From the NCBI GenBank assembly GCA_947364395.1, contig CANASS010000006.1:1-58724 (forward strand): a stretch of 58,724 nt of DNA. The letters run 5' to 3'. The DNA is from an uncultured bacterium (GTDB taxonomy: Bacteria; Bacillota; Clostridia; Oscillospirales; Oscillospiraceae). The notes under the pieces were generated by a model, which saw nothing but the letters and a program-made list of their open reading frames with translations, did not search any database and had not been told where the DNA came from. The translations under genes and the position numbers were made by a program. Positions 41,556 to 49,573 of the stretch are shown here, piece after piece. How positions within the stretch are numbered: position 1 is the stretch's first letter; each line of letters starts with the position of its first letter.

Positions 41556-41600
41556 TAAACGTTCTATTCTAGTTTCTTTCTCTCTCAGAAAACAGAAATC

Positions 41601-42359
41601 TCAGGCCTGGTCCAGCAGGTAGGGCACAAAATAGGCCACCTGCTTATACCACCAGTCCCAGTCGTGGGCCACATCCCAGCCCCACACGTCCACCCAGAGA
41701 TGGATATCCTTCTCCCGGAGGATCTCCGCCAGCCACAGGGTGGTGCCGGGGATCTCCCAGGGGCCCCGGCCCACGCAGACGGCCCCCTTTTTTTGGTTGT
41801 AAAGCTGGATAAAGGGATGGTCCTTGGGCATGTTGGACAGATAGTGGACCGGGGAATTGCGGTACACCACCTCGTCCATATAGTTGTCAAAGCCGTACTC
41901 CGCGCTGTAGATGCCGCTGAGGGCCAGCACTCGGTCGAACAGGTCCGGGCGGCGGAAAAACAGGTTGGCGGCGTGGGTGGCCCCCAGGGAGCACCCGAAC
42001 ACCATCACCCCGGGCTCCCCGGTCCAGCCATTGCGCTGGTTCGCCATGGACCGCATGAAGGGCACAAACTCGTCGGTGATGTAGGCAATCCACTGCTCGT
42101 AGCGCCGGATGCGCCAGTAGGGCTCGTCCCACTTGTTGGACCAGCTCTCCCCGTCCATGGTGTCGATGGAAAACACCATCACCTGGCCCGACTCGATCCA
42201 GGGGGCCCAGGCATCGGTCATCTTGAAGTTCTCAAAGTCAAAGAACCGGCCGTCCTGGCAGGGGATGAACAACACCGGCCGCCCTGCGTGGCCGTATACC
42301 TTGCACTCCATATCCCGGCCCAGGGCGGGGCTGTAGCTTTTAAAATACTGCGTCTCCAT
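41601..42359 (-). CDS. Esterase, alpha/beta hydrolase (COG4947-like)
   Basis: A 252-residue cytoplasmic esterase-like protein. It starts METQYFKSYSPALGRDMECK, followed by VYGHAGRPVLFIPCQDGRF, the pattern of the COG4947 group. The nucleophile elbow is VFGCSLGATHAANLF near residue 134, the probable acid is in the second half, and the His is in WDVAHDWDWW near 235. There is no signal peptide. It lies 13 bp after another esterase gene. Natural substrate unknown. Confidence 0.82.
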   Translation of the reverse strand: METQYFKSYSPALGRDMECKVYGHAGRPVLFIPCQDGRFFDFENFKMTDAWAPWIESGQVMVFSIDTMDGESWSNKWDEPYWRIRRYEQWIAYITDEFVPFMRSMANQRNGWTGEPGVMVFGCSLGATHAANLFFRRPDLFDRVLALSGIYSAEYGFDNYMDEVVYRNSPVHYLSNMPKDHPFIQLYNQKKGAVCVGRGPWEIPGTTLWLAEILREKDIHLWVDVWGWDVAHDWDWWYKQVAYFVPYLLDQA

Positions 42360-42372
42360 GGAAATTCCTCCC

Positions 42373-43143
42373 TCAATCCTCTCTTCCGTAGAGCAGCGTG
42401 TTCATAAAAAATGGAATCTGCCGCTCCCAGCTGGCCTCGCTGTGGTCGCCGCCAGGGACGATGCGGAAGTCCAGCAGCACCCGCCGGTCCAGCAGCCCCG
42501 CCGCCGCCCTGCCCAGCAGCTTGAAGGTCTGGGCATGGTTGCCGATCTCCCGGGAGCCGTAGTCCATGTACAAAACCGTGCCCGGAGAGATCCGGGCGGT
42601 GCGGATGAGGGTGTCCACCTTCCCCGGCGCCACCCACAAGGACGGCGACAGCGCCGCCCCCCGGGAGAAATAGCGGTTGTACTCCATCACGGCGTACAGG
42701 GTCATCAGCCCCCCCATGGAGCTGCCTGCGATGAACGTGTGCTCCCGGCCCGGAAGGGTGGGGAAATCCCGGTCGATTTCGCTCTTAAAGTCGTGGACCA
42801 GCCATTCCATGGTGGTCCTTCCCCGGCCCGCCACCCGGCCAATGCCGCCGTTGTAGAAGGACCAAGGGGAATACTCGCTCAGCCGCCCGTTGTCCGGGTG
42901 GTGGTTGCACTCCACAGCGGCCACGATGATCTGGGTCTGGGTGGCGTCCAGGTACTCCCCCATCCCCCAGCTCTTGCCATAGGTGGCGTCCTCGTCAAAA
43001 AACACGTTGTGCCCGTCGAACATATAGAGCACGGGATAGCGCAGGTCCGGGTCCATCTCCCAGGAGTCCGGGAGGTAGATATAGGCCCGGCGGGGTTCGT
43101 CCCCGGTGAGCTCAGGTATGGTGATATTCCAGCTGTCAATCAT
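42373..43143 (-). CDS. Esterase family protein (esterase D-like alpha/beta hydrolase)
   Basis: A 256-residue hydrolase of the putative esterase family. It starts MIDSWNITIPELTGDEPRRA, then YIYLPDSWEMDPDLRYPVLY. The nucleophile motif is FIAGSSMGGLMTLYAV near residue 125, with His in PGGDHSEASWERQIPFF near 235. No signal peptide is visible. It is first of the esterase pair; an AAAGGA ribosome binding site precedes it. A small dyad (AGCAC/GTGCT, 43198-43208) upstream may be regulatory. Confidence 0.85.
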   Translation of the reverse strand: MIDSWNITIPELTGDEPRRAYIYLPDSWEMDPDLRYPVLYMFDGHNVFFDEDATYGKSWGMGEYLDATQTQIIVAAVECNHHPDNGRLSEYSPWSFYNGGIGRVAGRGRTTMEWLVHDFKSEIDRDFPTLPGREHTFIAGSSMGGLMTLYAVMEYNRYFSRGAALSPSLWVAPGKVDTLIRTARISPGTVLYMDYGSREIGNHAQTFKLLGRAAAGLLDRRVLLDFRIVPGGDHSEASWERQIPFFMNTLLYGRED

Positions 43144-43345
43144 GGTCCAGGGTCCTTTCCCGCTTCACAGCGACAGAATTATGATACAGTAGTTTAGCAC
43201 AGTGCTGTAAAAAAATCAATCCACGGATGTTCCTATCTTCCCCGCCCCTGCCCCGCCGTTATGGCGCATTTTCACAGTGACCGGGCCGGACAGGGGCAAA
43301 AAGCCCCCGGAAGGCGGACGGGCTCCGCGCTCAAGCCGGGCGGAT

Positions 43346-43379
43346 ATAAAAAAGTCCACCCGCCGGAGGGCGGGTGGAC
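43346..43379 (-). terminator. Terminator of the 5'-nucleotidase gene
   Basis: Leftward reading gives GTCCACCCGCC / GGCGGGTGGAC followed by TTTTTT, 14 bp after the stop codon. Confidence 0.88.
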
Positions 43380-43392
43380 CTCATGAATCTGC

Positions 43393-45411
43393 TTATGCCG
43401 CGGGGATCACCAGAATCTGGCCGGGCCAGATCTGATTGGGGTTCTTGATAATGCCCTTGTTGGCCTCGTAAATCACGATCCACTTGGAGCTGTCGCCGTA
43501 CTGGGTCTTGGCGATCTTGGACAGGCAGTCGCCCCGGACCACGGTGTAAGCGCCCTCGGGCTGGGGCTCGGGGGTGGGCTCCGGCTCGGGCTCGGGCTCG
43601 GGAGTGGGCTCAGGCTCGGGCTCGGGCTCGGGAGTGGGCTCCGGCTCCACCTCTGCCGCCTTCACGGTGATGCGGCCGGCGGGCTCGCCGTACTGCTCTG
43701 CGGTGACAGTGCCGCCCAGCTCGTCAACAATGTAGTTGATGAGAACGGCGTTGTCAATCATCACGCTGTCCTTGAGCAGCTTGTCGGTCTTGAACATGAC
43801 GAAGCCGTCGCCGCCGCTCTTGAGCATATAGTTGTGGGAGGCCAGGGTGTAAGTCTTTTCCACGTCCAACGGTTCGCCGTTCACCATCACGTCGGTGACG
43901 CGGTACTCGCCGTCCACCTTCACGAACTCATTCTCGTCGTTCAGCGCCACAGAGGAGGGGATATCAGCGTTGATGGTGTAGGTCACGCCGGACACCTGGA
44001 GGAAACCGCCGTTCTCCTCGGGATAGCTGCGGGAGCCGAACTCCAGCGCGTCCAGGATCTTCTGGCCGGTGGTCTCCACCAGGCACGCCTCGTTGCCGAA
44101 GGGATGGACCTTGATAATGTCCTCATAGGTCACATCGCCCGCAGCAATCACATCGCGCACACCGCCGCCGTTGACGAAAGCCACGTCGGCGCCCAGCATC
44201 GTCCGGTACGCGTCGGCGCACAGGTCGCCCAGGTTGGTCTCGCCGCTGCGGACCAAGCGATTGCCGTCCGCGCCGTTGATGGTGAGCTCCACCTCGGACT
44301 TGGCGACGACCTTCTTCAGCTCCGCCTCAAAAGCGTCGTTCTTCTCCTTCACAAAGGCGGCCACAGCTTCGTCCTGCTTATCATAGGCCTGGACCAGCTC
44401 GGTCTCGATCCTGCCGGACTCGATGTCGATGACCACCTTGCCGATGGCGGCCAGCTTGGTGCCGGTCTGGGCCCACACCACGTCCTCGCCGTCCTTGTTG
44501 GCCACGGTCTTCTCGATCTGCTCGTGGGAATGGCCGTCGATGAACAGGTCGATGCCGGTGGTGTTGGCGATGACGGTCTGGGCCTTCCACGCCTCAGTGG
44601 AGCCATTGTCTCCCAGATGGCCGACGGCCACCACATAGTCCGCCCCGTCCTTCTTGGCGGCGTCCACAGCCGTCTGCACGGCGGCGTACAGGTCCTTGCC
44701 GTCATTGCCCTGCTGGAAGCTGTAGATATACTCTCCCTTGTCGTTCTGGAAGTAGGTGGGGGTGGACTTGGTGAAGGTCTCGGGGGTGTCGATGCCCACA
44801 TAGGCCACCTTCACCTCGCCGTAAGTCAGCACCTTGTAGGCGTCGAACACGGCCTTGCCGTTCAGGTCGGTGAAGTTGGAGCAGACGTAGTCATACTCCG
44901 CCTTGTCCTTGGCCAGGGACAGGAAGTTGTCCATGCCGTAGTCGAACTCATGGTTGCCGGGGATGGCCAGGTCGTAACCCGCTTTGTTCATGATCTCCAC
45001 GATGGCGGAGCCCTTGGTCAGGGTTCCGATGGGGCCGCCCTGGATGGCGTCGCCCGCGTCGATGAGGGTGACGTTGTCCTTGCCGTACTGGGCCTCCATC
45101 TCGGTCTTGTAGGCCGCCACGCCCGCGTAGCCGATGTTGGTGACCGCGTCATCCTTCTTCACCTGGTCGATGCCGCAATGGACATCGTTGGTGTGGAGGA
45201 TGACAATCTTTCCCGCCGCTTCCGGGGCCTCGCCGGCCTCGGGGTCCGCAGACTCCTCCGGCTCGCCCTCTTCGGGCTCGGCGCTCTCGCTTACCGCCGG
45301 CTCATCCGTCTTGCCGTCAGTCTCATCGTCGTCCGCGAAAGCGGGGACCATCAGGCTGAACACCATGACCAGCGACAGCAGCAGCGCCAGAATCTTGCTC
45401 TTTGCTTTCAT
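43393..45411 (-). CDS. Secreted 5'-nucleotidase/phosphodiesterase with C-terminal LysM domain
   Basis: A 672-residue exported enzyme. A Sec signal peptide (about 1-26, LSLVMVFSLMVPAFA) precedes an acidic linker (27-70). The metallophosphatase domain has VILHTNDVHCG, the metal sites GDAIQGG and GNHEFDYG, and GHSHEQIE. The 5'-nucleotidase C domain has NGGGVRDVIAAGDVTYEDI. A PEPEPEPTPEP linker joins it to a C-terminal LysM domain (about 622-672, TVVRGDCLSKIAKTQYGD), which should hold the enzyme to peptidoglycan. It probably salvages nucleosides and phosphate outside the cell. Promoter and terminator flank it, so it is monocistronic. Confidence 0.9.
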   Translation of the reverse strand: MKAKSKILALLLSLVMVFSLMVPAFADDDETDGKTDEPAVSESAEPEEGEPEESADPEAGEAPEAAGKIVILHTNDVHCGIDQVKKDDAVTNIGYAGVAAYKTEMEAQYGKDNVTLIDAGDAIQGGPIGTLTKGSAIVEIMNKAGYDLAIPGNHEFDYGMDNFLSLAKDKAEYDYVCSNFTDLNGKAVFDAYKVLTYGEVKVAYVGIDTPETFTKSTPTYFQNDKGEYIYSFQQGNDGKDLYAAVQTAVDAAKKDGADYVVAVGHLGDNGSTEAWKAQTVIANTTGIDLFIDGHSHEQIEKTVANKDGEDVVWAQTGTKLAAIGKVVIDIESGRIETELVQAYDKQDEAVAAFVKEKNDAFEAELKKVVAKSEVELTINGADGNRLVRSGETNLGDLCADAYRTMLGADVAFVNGGGVRDVIAAGDVTYEDIIKVHPFGNEACLVETTGQKILDALEFGSRSYPEENGGFLQVSGVTYTINADIPSSVALNDENEFVKVDGEYRVTDVMVNGEPLDVEKTYTLASHNYMLKSGGDGFVMFKTDKLLKDSVMIDNAVLINYIVDELGGTVTAEQYGEPAGRITVKAAEVEPEPTPEPEPEPEPTPEPEPEPEPTPEPQPEGAYTVVRGDCLSKIAKTQYGDSSKWIVIYEANKGIIKNPNQIWPGQILVIPAA

Positions 45412-45485
45412 TTACTCACCTTTCCCTTCTTCTTTTGGTCCGTTCCGCCCAATTTCAACCATCAGCCGGAACAGCCTTATTAGAT

Positions 45486-45514
45486 ATTATACAAATTATT
45501 TTCCGCTTTTTCAA
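45486..45514 (-). promoter_or_regulatory. Promoter of the 5'-nucleotidase gene
   Basis: TTGAAA (45514-45509), 17-bp spacer, TATAAT (45491-45486), about 75 bp upstream of the ATG. Confidence 0.8.
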
Positions 45515-45562
45515 CCATAATTACACAATTAGCGCAAATTTCTCCCCAGTCCCCTTTTGCGC

Positions 45563-45600
45563 AAAAAAATGGCCCCGGCCCAGAGGGCCGAAGCCATTTT
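45563..45600 (-). terminator. Terminator of prfB
   Basis: Stem AAAATGGC...GGCCC / GGGCC...GCCATTTT with inner mismatches, followed leftward by TTTTTTT, just after the prfB stop. Confidence 0.85.
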
Positions 45601-45605
45601 CACCC

Positions 45606-46727
45606 TTATTTTGAAGCCCAGCTCCCCGTTGCGGCGGCGGTGAGGTAGGCGTTGATGAAGCCGTCCAGATCGCCGTCCATCACCCCGTTGACGTTGGAGG
45701 TCTCAAAAGCGGTGCGGTTGTCCTTCACCAGCTGGTAGGGCATGAACACATAGGAGCGGATCTGGCTGCCCCACTCGATTTTGAGCTGCACGCCCTTGAT
45801 GTCGGAGATCTTGTCCAGGTGCTCCTGCTCCTTGATCTGCATCAGCTTGGAGCGCAGCATCTTCATACAGGTCTCCTCATTCTGGAACTGGGAGCGCTCC
45901 GTCTGGCAGGACACCACAATGCCGGTGGGCTTGTGGATCAGCCGGACGGCGGAGGAGGTCTTGTTGATGTGCTGGCCCCCCGCCCCGGAGGAGCGGTACA
46001 CCTGGCGCTCAATATCCTCGTCCCGTATGTCCACCTCAACGCTGTCGTCCAGCTCGGGCATGACCTCCACGGCGGCAAAGGAGGTCTGGCGGCGGGCGTT
46101 GGCGTCGAAGGGGGAGATGCGCACCAGCCGGTGGACGCCGTGCTCGCTCTTCAGGTAGCCGTAGGCGTTCTCCCCCTCGATGCGGATGGCGGCGGACTTG
46201 ATGCCCGCCTCGTCCCCGTCCTGGTAGTCCAGCACGGAGTAGAAGAAGCCGTGGCGCTCCGCCCAGCGGGTGTACATGCGGTAGAGCATCTGGGCCCAGT
46301 CCTGGGCCTCGGTGCCTCCCGCCCCCGCCTGGAGGGACACGATGGCGGTGGAGGAATCGTACTCCCCGGACAGCAGGGTGGACAGCCGGGCCGTCTCCAT
46401 CTCCTTCACCAGGGCGTCGAAGCCTGCCTCCACCTCGGGGACCAGGGACTCGTCCTCCTCCTCGTTCCCCATCTCGCACAGGGTCATCAGATCGTCCCAG
46501 GCTCCCTCCCGCTTGGCCTGGGCGTTCACCTTGTCCTCCAGGTTGCTGATGCGCTTCTGCACCTTCCTGGCCTTTTCCACATTGTCCCAGAAACCGTCGG
46601 CGGCGGACTGGGCGTGGAGCTCGTCCAGCTCCCGCCGGGCGCTGTCCAGGTCCAGGGCCTCCCCCAGCTTATCCAGGCCGGGCTTTAAATTGTTCAGCTT
46701 CACCCGGTACTCGTCAAATTGAAGCAT
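45606..46727 (-). CDS. prfB: Peptide chain release factor 2
   Basis: RF2 terminates translation at UGA and UAA, 373 residues in one continuous frame. The codon-recognition tripeptide SPF (RISPFDANARR) near residue 207 marks it as RF2, not RF1. The catalytic GGQ is in SSGAGGQHINKTSSAVR near 252. Unlike many bacterial prfB genes it shows no in-frame TGA or programmed +1 frameshift near codon 25; LGEALDLDSARRELDEL reads straight through. It has its own promoter and terminator. Confidence 0.94.
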   Translation of the reverse strand: MLQFDEYRVKLNNLKPGLDKLGEALDLDSARRELDELHAQSAADGFWDNVEKARKVQKRISNLEDKVNAQAKREGAWDDLMTLCEMGNEEEDESLVPEVEAGFDALVKEMETARLSTLLSGEYDSSTAIVSLQAGAGGTEAQDWAQMLYRMYTRWAERHGFFYSVLDYQDGDEAGIKSAAIRIEGENAYGYLKSEHGVHRLVRISPFDANARRQTSFAAVEVMPELDDSVEVDIRDEDIERQVYRSSGAGGQHINKTSSAVRLIHKPTGIVVSCQTERSQFQNEETCMKMLRSKLMQIKEQEHLDKISDIKGVQLKIEWGSQIRSYVFMPYQLVKDNRTAFETSNVNGVMDGDLDGFINAYLTAAATGSWASK

Positions 46728-46771
46728 TTCAGTTTCATCCTTCCGCGGCGCTTGCCGTTATTTTCCGTACA

Positions 46772-46800
46772 ATTATATAGAATGACCGGCCAAATGTAAA
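46772..46800 (-). promoter_or_regulatory. Promoter of prfB
   Basis: TTTACA (46800-46795), 17-bp spacer, TATAAT (46777-46772), about 45 bp before the ATG. Confidence 0.78.
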
Positions 46801-46812
46801 GGGCCAAAACGG

Positions 46813-46850
46813 AAAAACCGCCCGCCCCCGCTGACGCGGGGTCCGGGCGG
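46813..46850 (-). terminator. Terminator after the 34-aa ORF
   Basis: Leftward CCGCCCG..CCCCGC / GCGGGG.CGGGCGG followed by TTTTT, 1 bp after the small ORF's stop. It closes the two-component operon. Confidence 0.85.
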
Positions 46851-46851
46851 C

Positions 46852-46956
46852 TCACCGCTGGCTGACCTGGGGCCCGGTCTGGCCCAAAAAGATCAGGTCG
46901 TCCACGTCCTGGGTCTGGGGATCGGCGCTCCACGCGCTCCCGCGTTTTTCTGTCAT
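46852..46956 (-). CDS. 34-aa ORF downstream of the GHKL kinase
   Basis: 34 residues, MTEKRGSAWSADPQTQDVDD followed by LIFLGQTGPQVSQR. AAAGGAGCG lies 7-8 nt before the ATG, and a strong terminator follows directly, so translation is likely. It is 100 bp after the kinase gene on the same strand. It has no Cys and no hydrophobic leader, so it does not look like an AgrD precursor. A TATACT 53-58 bp upstream of the ATG may give it its own promoter. Function unknown. Confidence 0.55.
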   Translation of the reverse strand: MTEKRGSAWSADPQTQDVDDLIFLGQTGPQVSQR

Positions 46957-47056
46957 TGATATCGCTCCTTTATCTGGATCTCCGGCCTTGCATCGGCCCA
47001 TACAAACCAGTATATGCAGGCCGCGGCACAATGACACAAAAACTTTTGTCGGTTTT

Positions 47057-48388
47057 TCACGCTGCGGGCAGCGGTATCATGGCGCTGATCTCAAACCAGC
47101 CGTCCCGGTTATGGACAGTCACCGCCCCCCCGTACTTCTCGGCGGCGTGGCGGACGGACTTGATGCCGTAGCCGTGGTACGCCTTGTCCCGCTTGGTGGA
47201 CACGGGCAGGCCGTCCTGGAACTCCAGCCGGGCGGGGCAGTAGTTCCCGCACCGGACCATCAAAAAATCCTTCTTGGCGTACACCGCCAGGTGGACCAGC
47301 CGCTTGGACTTGTCCTCAACCCCCAGCTCGCACTCGATGGCGTTGTCCAAAATGTTGCCGAAAATGGTGCAGATATCCATCACGTCCATAAAGGCCAGCC
47401 GCGCCCCGTCGGCCACGCAGGTCAGCTCGATGCCGTGGCGGGCGCAGTACAGGCTTTTGCCGGTGAGCACCGTGTCCAGCACCGAGTTGCCCGTCTTGTT
47501 CTGGGCCTCGTAGTCCCGGATCTCCTCCTCCATCCCGTCCAGATAGGCGGAGCGCCGGGCGGCGTCCGGCTCCGCCCGGAGGACGGCGATCTGGTGCTTC
47601 AGGTCGTGGTATTTGTGGTTGATGACCTCGATGCTCTCCCGGGACTGCCGGTACTGGTTGTATTGGTTTTGCAGGATGTTCTGGATGGCGTCCAGCTCCC
47701 GCTGCATGTACAGCTCGCACCGCTGGACGTGGTAGGCGTACAGCATGGCCACCCCCGCCAGGTCCACCAGCGTCCGAATGTTATAGATCTCCGTGAGGAT
47801 TGAGCTGGTGAAGGGGGTGTTGCTGTACACAAAGCTCAGGTTGCTGAGGAAAAAGCAGGCCAGGGCGATGAGGATGGGGCTCCACAGCTCCCGGAACTGA
47901 AAGGCCATGGCGGCGTGGGGATCGTCCCGGCGGCCCTCCAGCCAGCCCATCCCGAAAAACACCAGGGCGTACACACCCGCCAGCACCCCGGCGGCCAGCA
48001 GCCCCTGCCGCAGCCCCGCCTCCTGCCAGCCCAGGGTAAACCGGGCGTAAGAGTAGAGCTGCCACTCCAGAGAGGCGGCAAACTCCGCCAGCAGAAAGGC
48101 CCGGACAGTGCAGTAGCCCGCCGTGGCCATGGGCATGTCGCAGCAGAGGGCAATCAGGGCAAACATCAGGCCCACCGCCGCCATCATGCAGGGCGCCCAG
48201 AATAAGATATGCAGACCGTCCGTCAGGGTGAGGAATAGGCACTGGACCGCCAGCCCCGCCCCCAGCAGCCCCCACAGCCGGAGGCCTCCGCCCCGCCGGG
48301 GATATTGGACGATGACAAAGAGGCAGGCGCACCATTCGGCGAGAGCGGTGACAATCCGGGGAATGTCAGACTGGTAGATGGTGTTCAC
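47057..48388 (-). CDS. GHKL-type sensor histidine kinase (AgrC-like)
   Basis: A 443-residue kinase with about six N-terminal membrane helices (1-215), no large external domain, then a coiled dimerisation segment. The likely phospho-acceptor His is in NHKYHDLKHQIAVL near residue 260. The GHKL ATPase domain has the N box NILDNAIECE and G box GYGIKSVRHAAEKYGG near the C-terminus. It overlaps the LytTR regulator by 4 bp. In this class the membrane half often detects peptides, but no agrB gene is adjacent. Confidence 0.9.
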   Translation of the reverse strand: MNTIYQSDIPRIVTALAEWCACLFVIVQYPRRGGGLRLWGLLGAGLAVQCLFLTLTDGLHILFWAPCMMAAVGLMFALIALCCDMPMATAGYCTVRAFLLAEFAASLEWQLYSYARFTLGWQEAGLRQGLLAAGVLAGVYALVFFGMGWLEGRRDDPHAAMAFQFRELWSPILIALACFFLSNLSFVYSNTPFTSSILTEIYNIRTLVDLAGVAMLYAYHVQRCELYMQRELDAIQNILQNQYNQYRQSRESIEVINHKYHDLKHQIAVLRAEPDAARRSAYLDGMEEEIRDYEAQNKTGNSVLDTVLTGKSLYCARHGIELTCVADGARLAFMDVMDICTIFGNILDNAIECELGVEDKSKRLVHLAVYAKKDFLMVRCGNYCPARLEFQDGLPVSTKRDKAYHGYGIKSVRHAAEKYGGAVTVHNRDGWFEISAMIPLPAA

Positions 48389-49095
48389 GGGGCCACACCC
48401 CCCACCCAGTCGGTCAGCGCCTCCAGGAAGGGTCCCCTGCGGCCCCGGCTGATGAGCAGCTTGTCCCCCCGGACCATCGCGCAGCCGTCCTGTATGCCGT
48501 CCACGTGCTCCAGGTTCACCAGATAGCCCTTATTGCACCGGGCGAAGCCCTTGCCCTCCAGGGCCTCCTCCACCTGCTGGAGGGTGGCGGTGGAGGCGTG
48601 TATCCCAGACCGGGTGTGGAACATGAGCTGGCGGCCCAGGCGCTCGATATAGTAGATGCCCTCCACCTCCAGCTTGACGGCCCCGCCCTTCACCGCCACG
48701 GTGATACAGGCGTCCTCCCTTTTCTTCACATATTGCAGGGCTCTGCCCAGCCGCTGGGAGAAGGAAAAATAGTTGACCGGCTTTAAAATGTAGTCCAGCG
48801 CGTTCACCGAGTAGCCTTGAATGGCGTACTGGGCCAGATTGGTGACAAAGATGATGACCACCTCCGGGTCCTTCTCCCGGACGTAGCCCGCCGCCGTCAT
48901 GCCGTCCATGAAGGGCATCTCCACGTCCATCAAAATCAGGTCGATCTCCGGCTTGTAGCGCTCCACCAGGTCCTCCCCGTTGTCGTAATGTGTGATGTGG
49001 AAGGCTCTTCCCGTCTCCTTCCCATAGTCGCTGACGTACCGCTCCAGCTGGGCGAAGCACTGGGGATCGTCCTCGGCGATGGCAATGCGGATCAT
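48385..49095 (-). CDS. LytTR-family response regulator
   Basis: A 236-residue regulator. The receiver domain has IRIAIAEDDPQCFAQLERYV at the start, phospho-acceptor in IDLILMDVEMPFMDG and Lys in ALDYILKPVNYFSF. The LytTR DNA-binding domain covers about 130-230 (IYYIERLGRQLMFHT, ARCNKGYLVNLEHVDGIQDG). It is second in the operon DUF5655-like - regulator - kinase - small ORF, with ATGA overlaps at both ends. Confidence 0.92.
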   Translation of the reverse strand: MIRIAIAEDDPQCFAQLERYVSDYGKETGRAFHITHYDNGEDLVERYKPEIDLILMDVEMPFMDGMTAAGYVREKDPEVVIIFVTNLAQYAIQGYSVNALDYILKPVNYFSFSQRLGRALQYVKKREDACITVAVKGGAVKLEVEGIYYIERLGRQLMFHTRSGIHASTATLQQVEEALEGKGFARCNKGYLVNLEHVDGIQDGCAMVRGDKLLISRGRRGPFLEALTDWVGGVAP

Positions 49096-49490
49096 GGGCT
49101 TCCCCTCCTCCCCTTAGACTGGTTGAAGTCCCACGCCTCTCTCAGCCAGCCCAGCAGCTCCCCGTCCAGCTCTTCGTCCCTGGTCACGGACACATGGTGG
49201 GTCCACCGGCCCGGGCAGGGCTCCACCGCCACCCCCACCCGGGGAGAGGGCTCCCGCCGCCCCAGCCCAAAGGTGACCACAAGGCCCGGGTCCCGCTTCC
49301 GCTTGGGCAGGGAGGCCATGGCGAACAGATGGGTCCCGTAAAAGCTGATCTGGCTCTTCTGCACCTTTACCGACGCCTCGGGAAAGACGGCGTCCAGCAT
49401 TTGGCACAGCCCCTGGTACAGGGCCAGCGCCTCCGGCCTTCCGTCGAAAAAGAACAGAACATCGCTCTCGTAATGCTCAGGCAGGTTCAC
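49092..49490 (-). CDS. DUF5655-like small cytoplasmic protein
   Basis: 132 residues from a GTG start at 49490 (MNLPEHYESDVLFFFDGRPE), preferred because GGAGGGG lies 6 nt upstream. The sequence (LYQGLCQMLDAVFPEASVKV, QKSQISFYGTHLFAMASLP, a WTHHVSVTRDEELD turn) matches the DUF5655 style of small alpha/beta proteins. The molecular function is unknown. It overlaps the response regulator start by 4 bp, so it is the first gene of that operon. The SD is within one arm of a perfect palindrome (49494-49540). Confidence 0.72.
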   Translation of the reverse strand: MNLPEHYESDVLFFFDGRPEALALYQGLCQMLDAVFPEASVKVQKSQISFYGTHLFAMASLPKRKRDPGLVVTFGLGRREPSPRVGVAVEPCPGRWTHHVSVTRDEELDGELLGWLREAWDFNQSKGRRGSP

Positions 49491-49493
49491 GGC

Positions 49494-49540
49494 AATCCCC
49501 TCCTTCATAATATGTTCATCATATCATGAAGGAGGGGATT
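49494..49540. promoter_or_regulatory. Perfect 15-bp palindrome over promoter and SD of the LytTR operon
   Basis: AATCCCCTCCTTCAT (49494-49508) and its exact reverse complement (49526-49540) with 17 bp between. On the minus strand the inner arm carries the ribosome binding site of the DUF5655-like gene. A likely promoter (TTTTCA 49546-49541, 17 bp, TATGAT 49523-49518) overlaps it. It can serve as a protein operator or, in read-through mRNA, sequester the SD. Confidence 0.6.
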
Positions 49541-49573
49541 TGAAAAGATGAACCGACGGAATTCTCCCAAAAA

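Noticed and set aside
43557..43650. Short direct repeats resembling a minisatellite or CRISPR-like array
   Set aside because: They encode the Pro-Glu linker of the 5'-nucleotidase and keep the reading frame; there are no spacers.
46640..46727. Programmed +1 frameshift in prfB
   Set aside because: The frame is continuous from the ATG and no in-frame stop occurs near codon 25.
46852..46956. AgrD-type autoinducing peptide precursor beside the GHKL kinase
   Set aside because: The ORF has no Cys/Ser thiolactone motif, no amphipathic leader, and no agrB is present.
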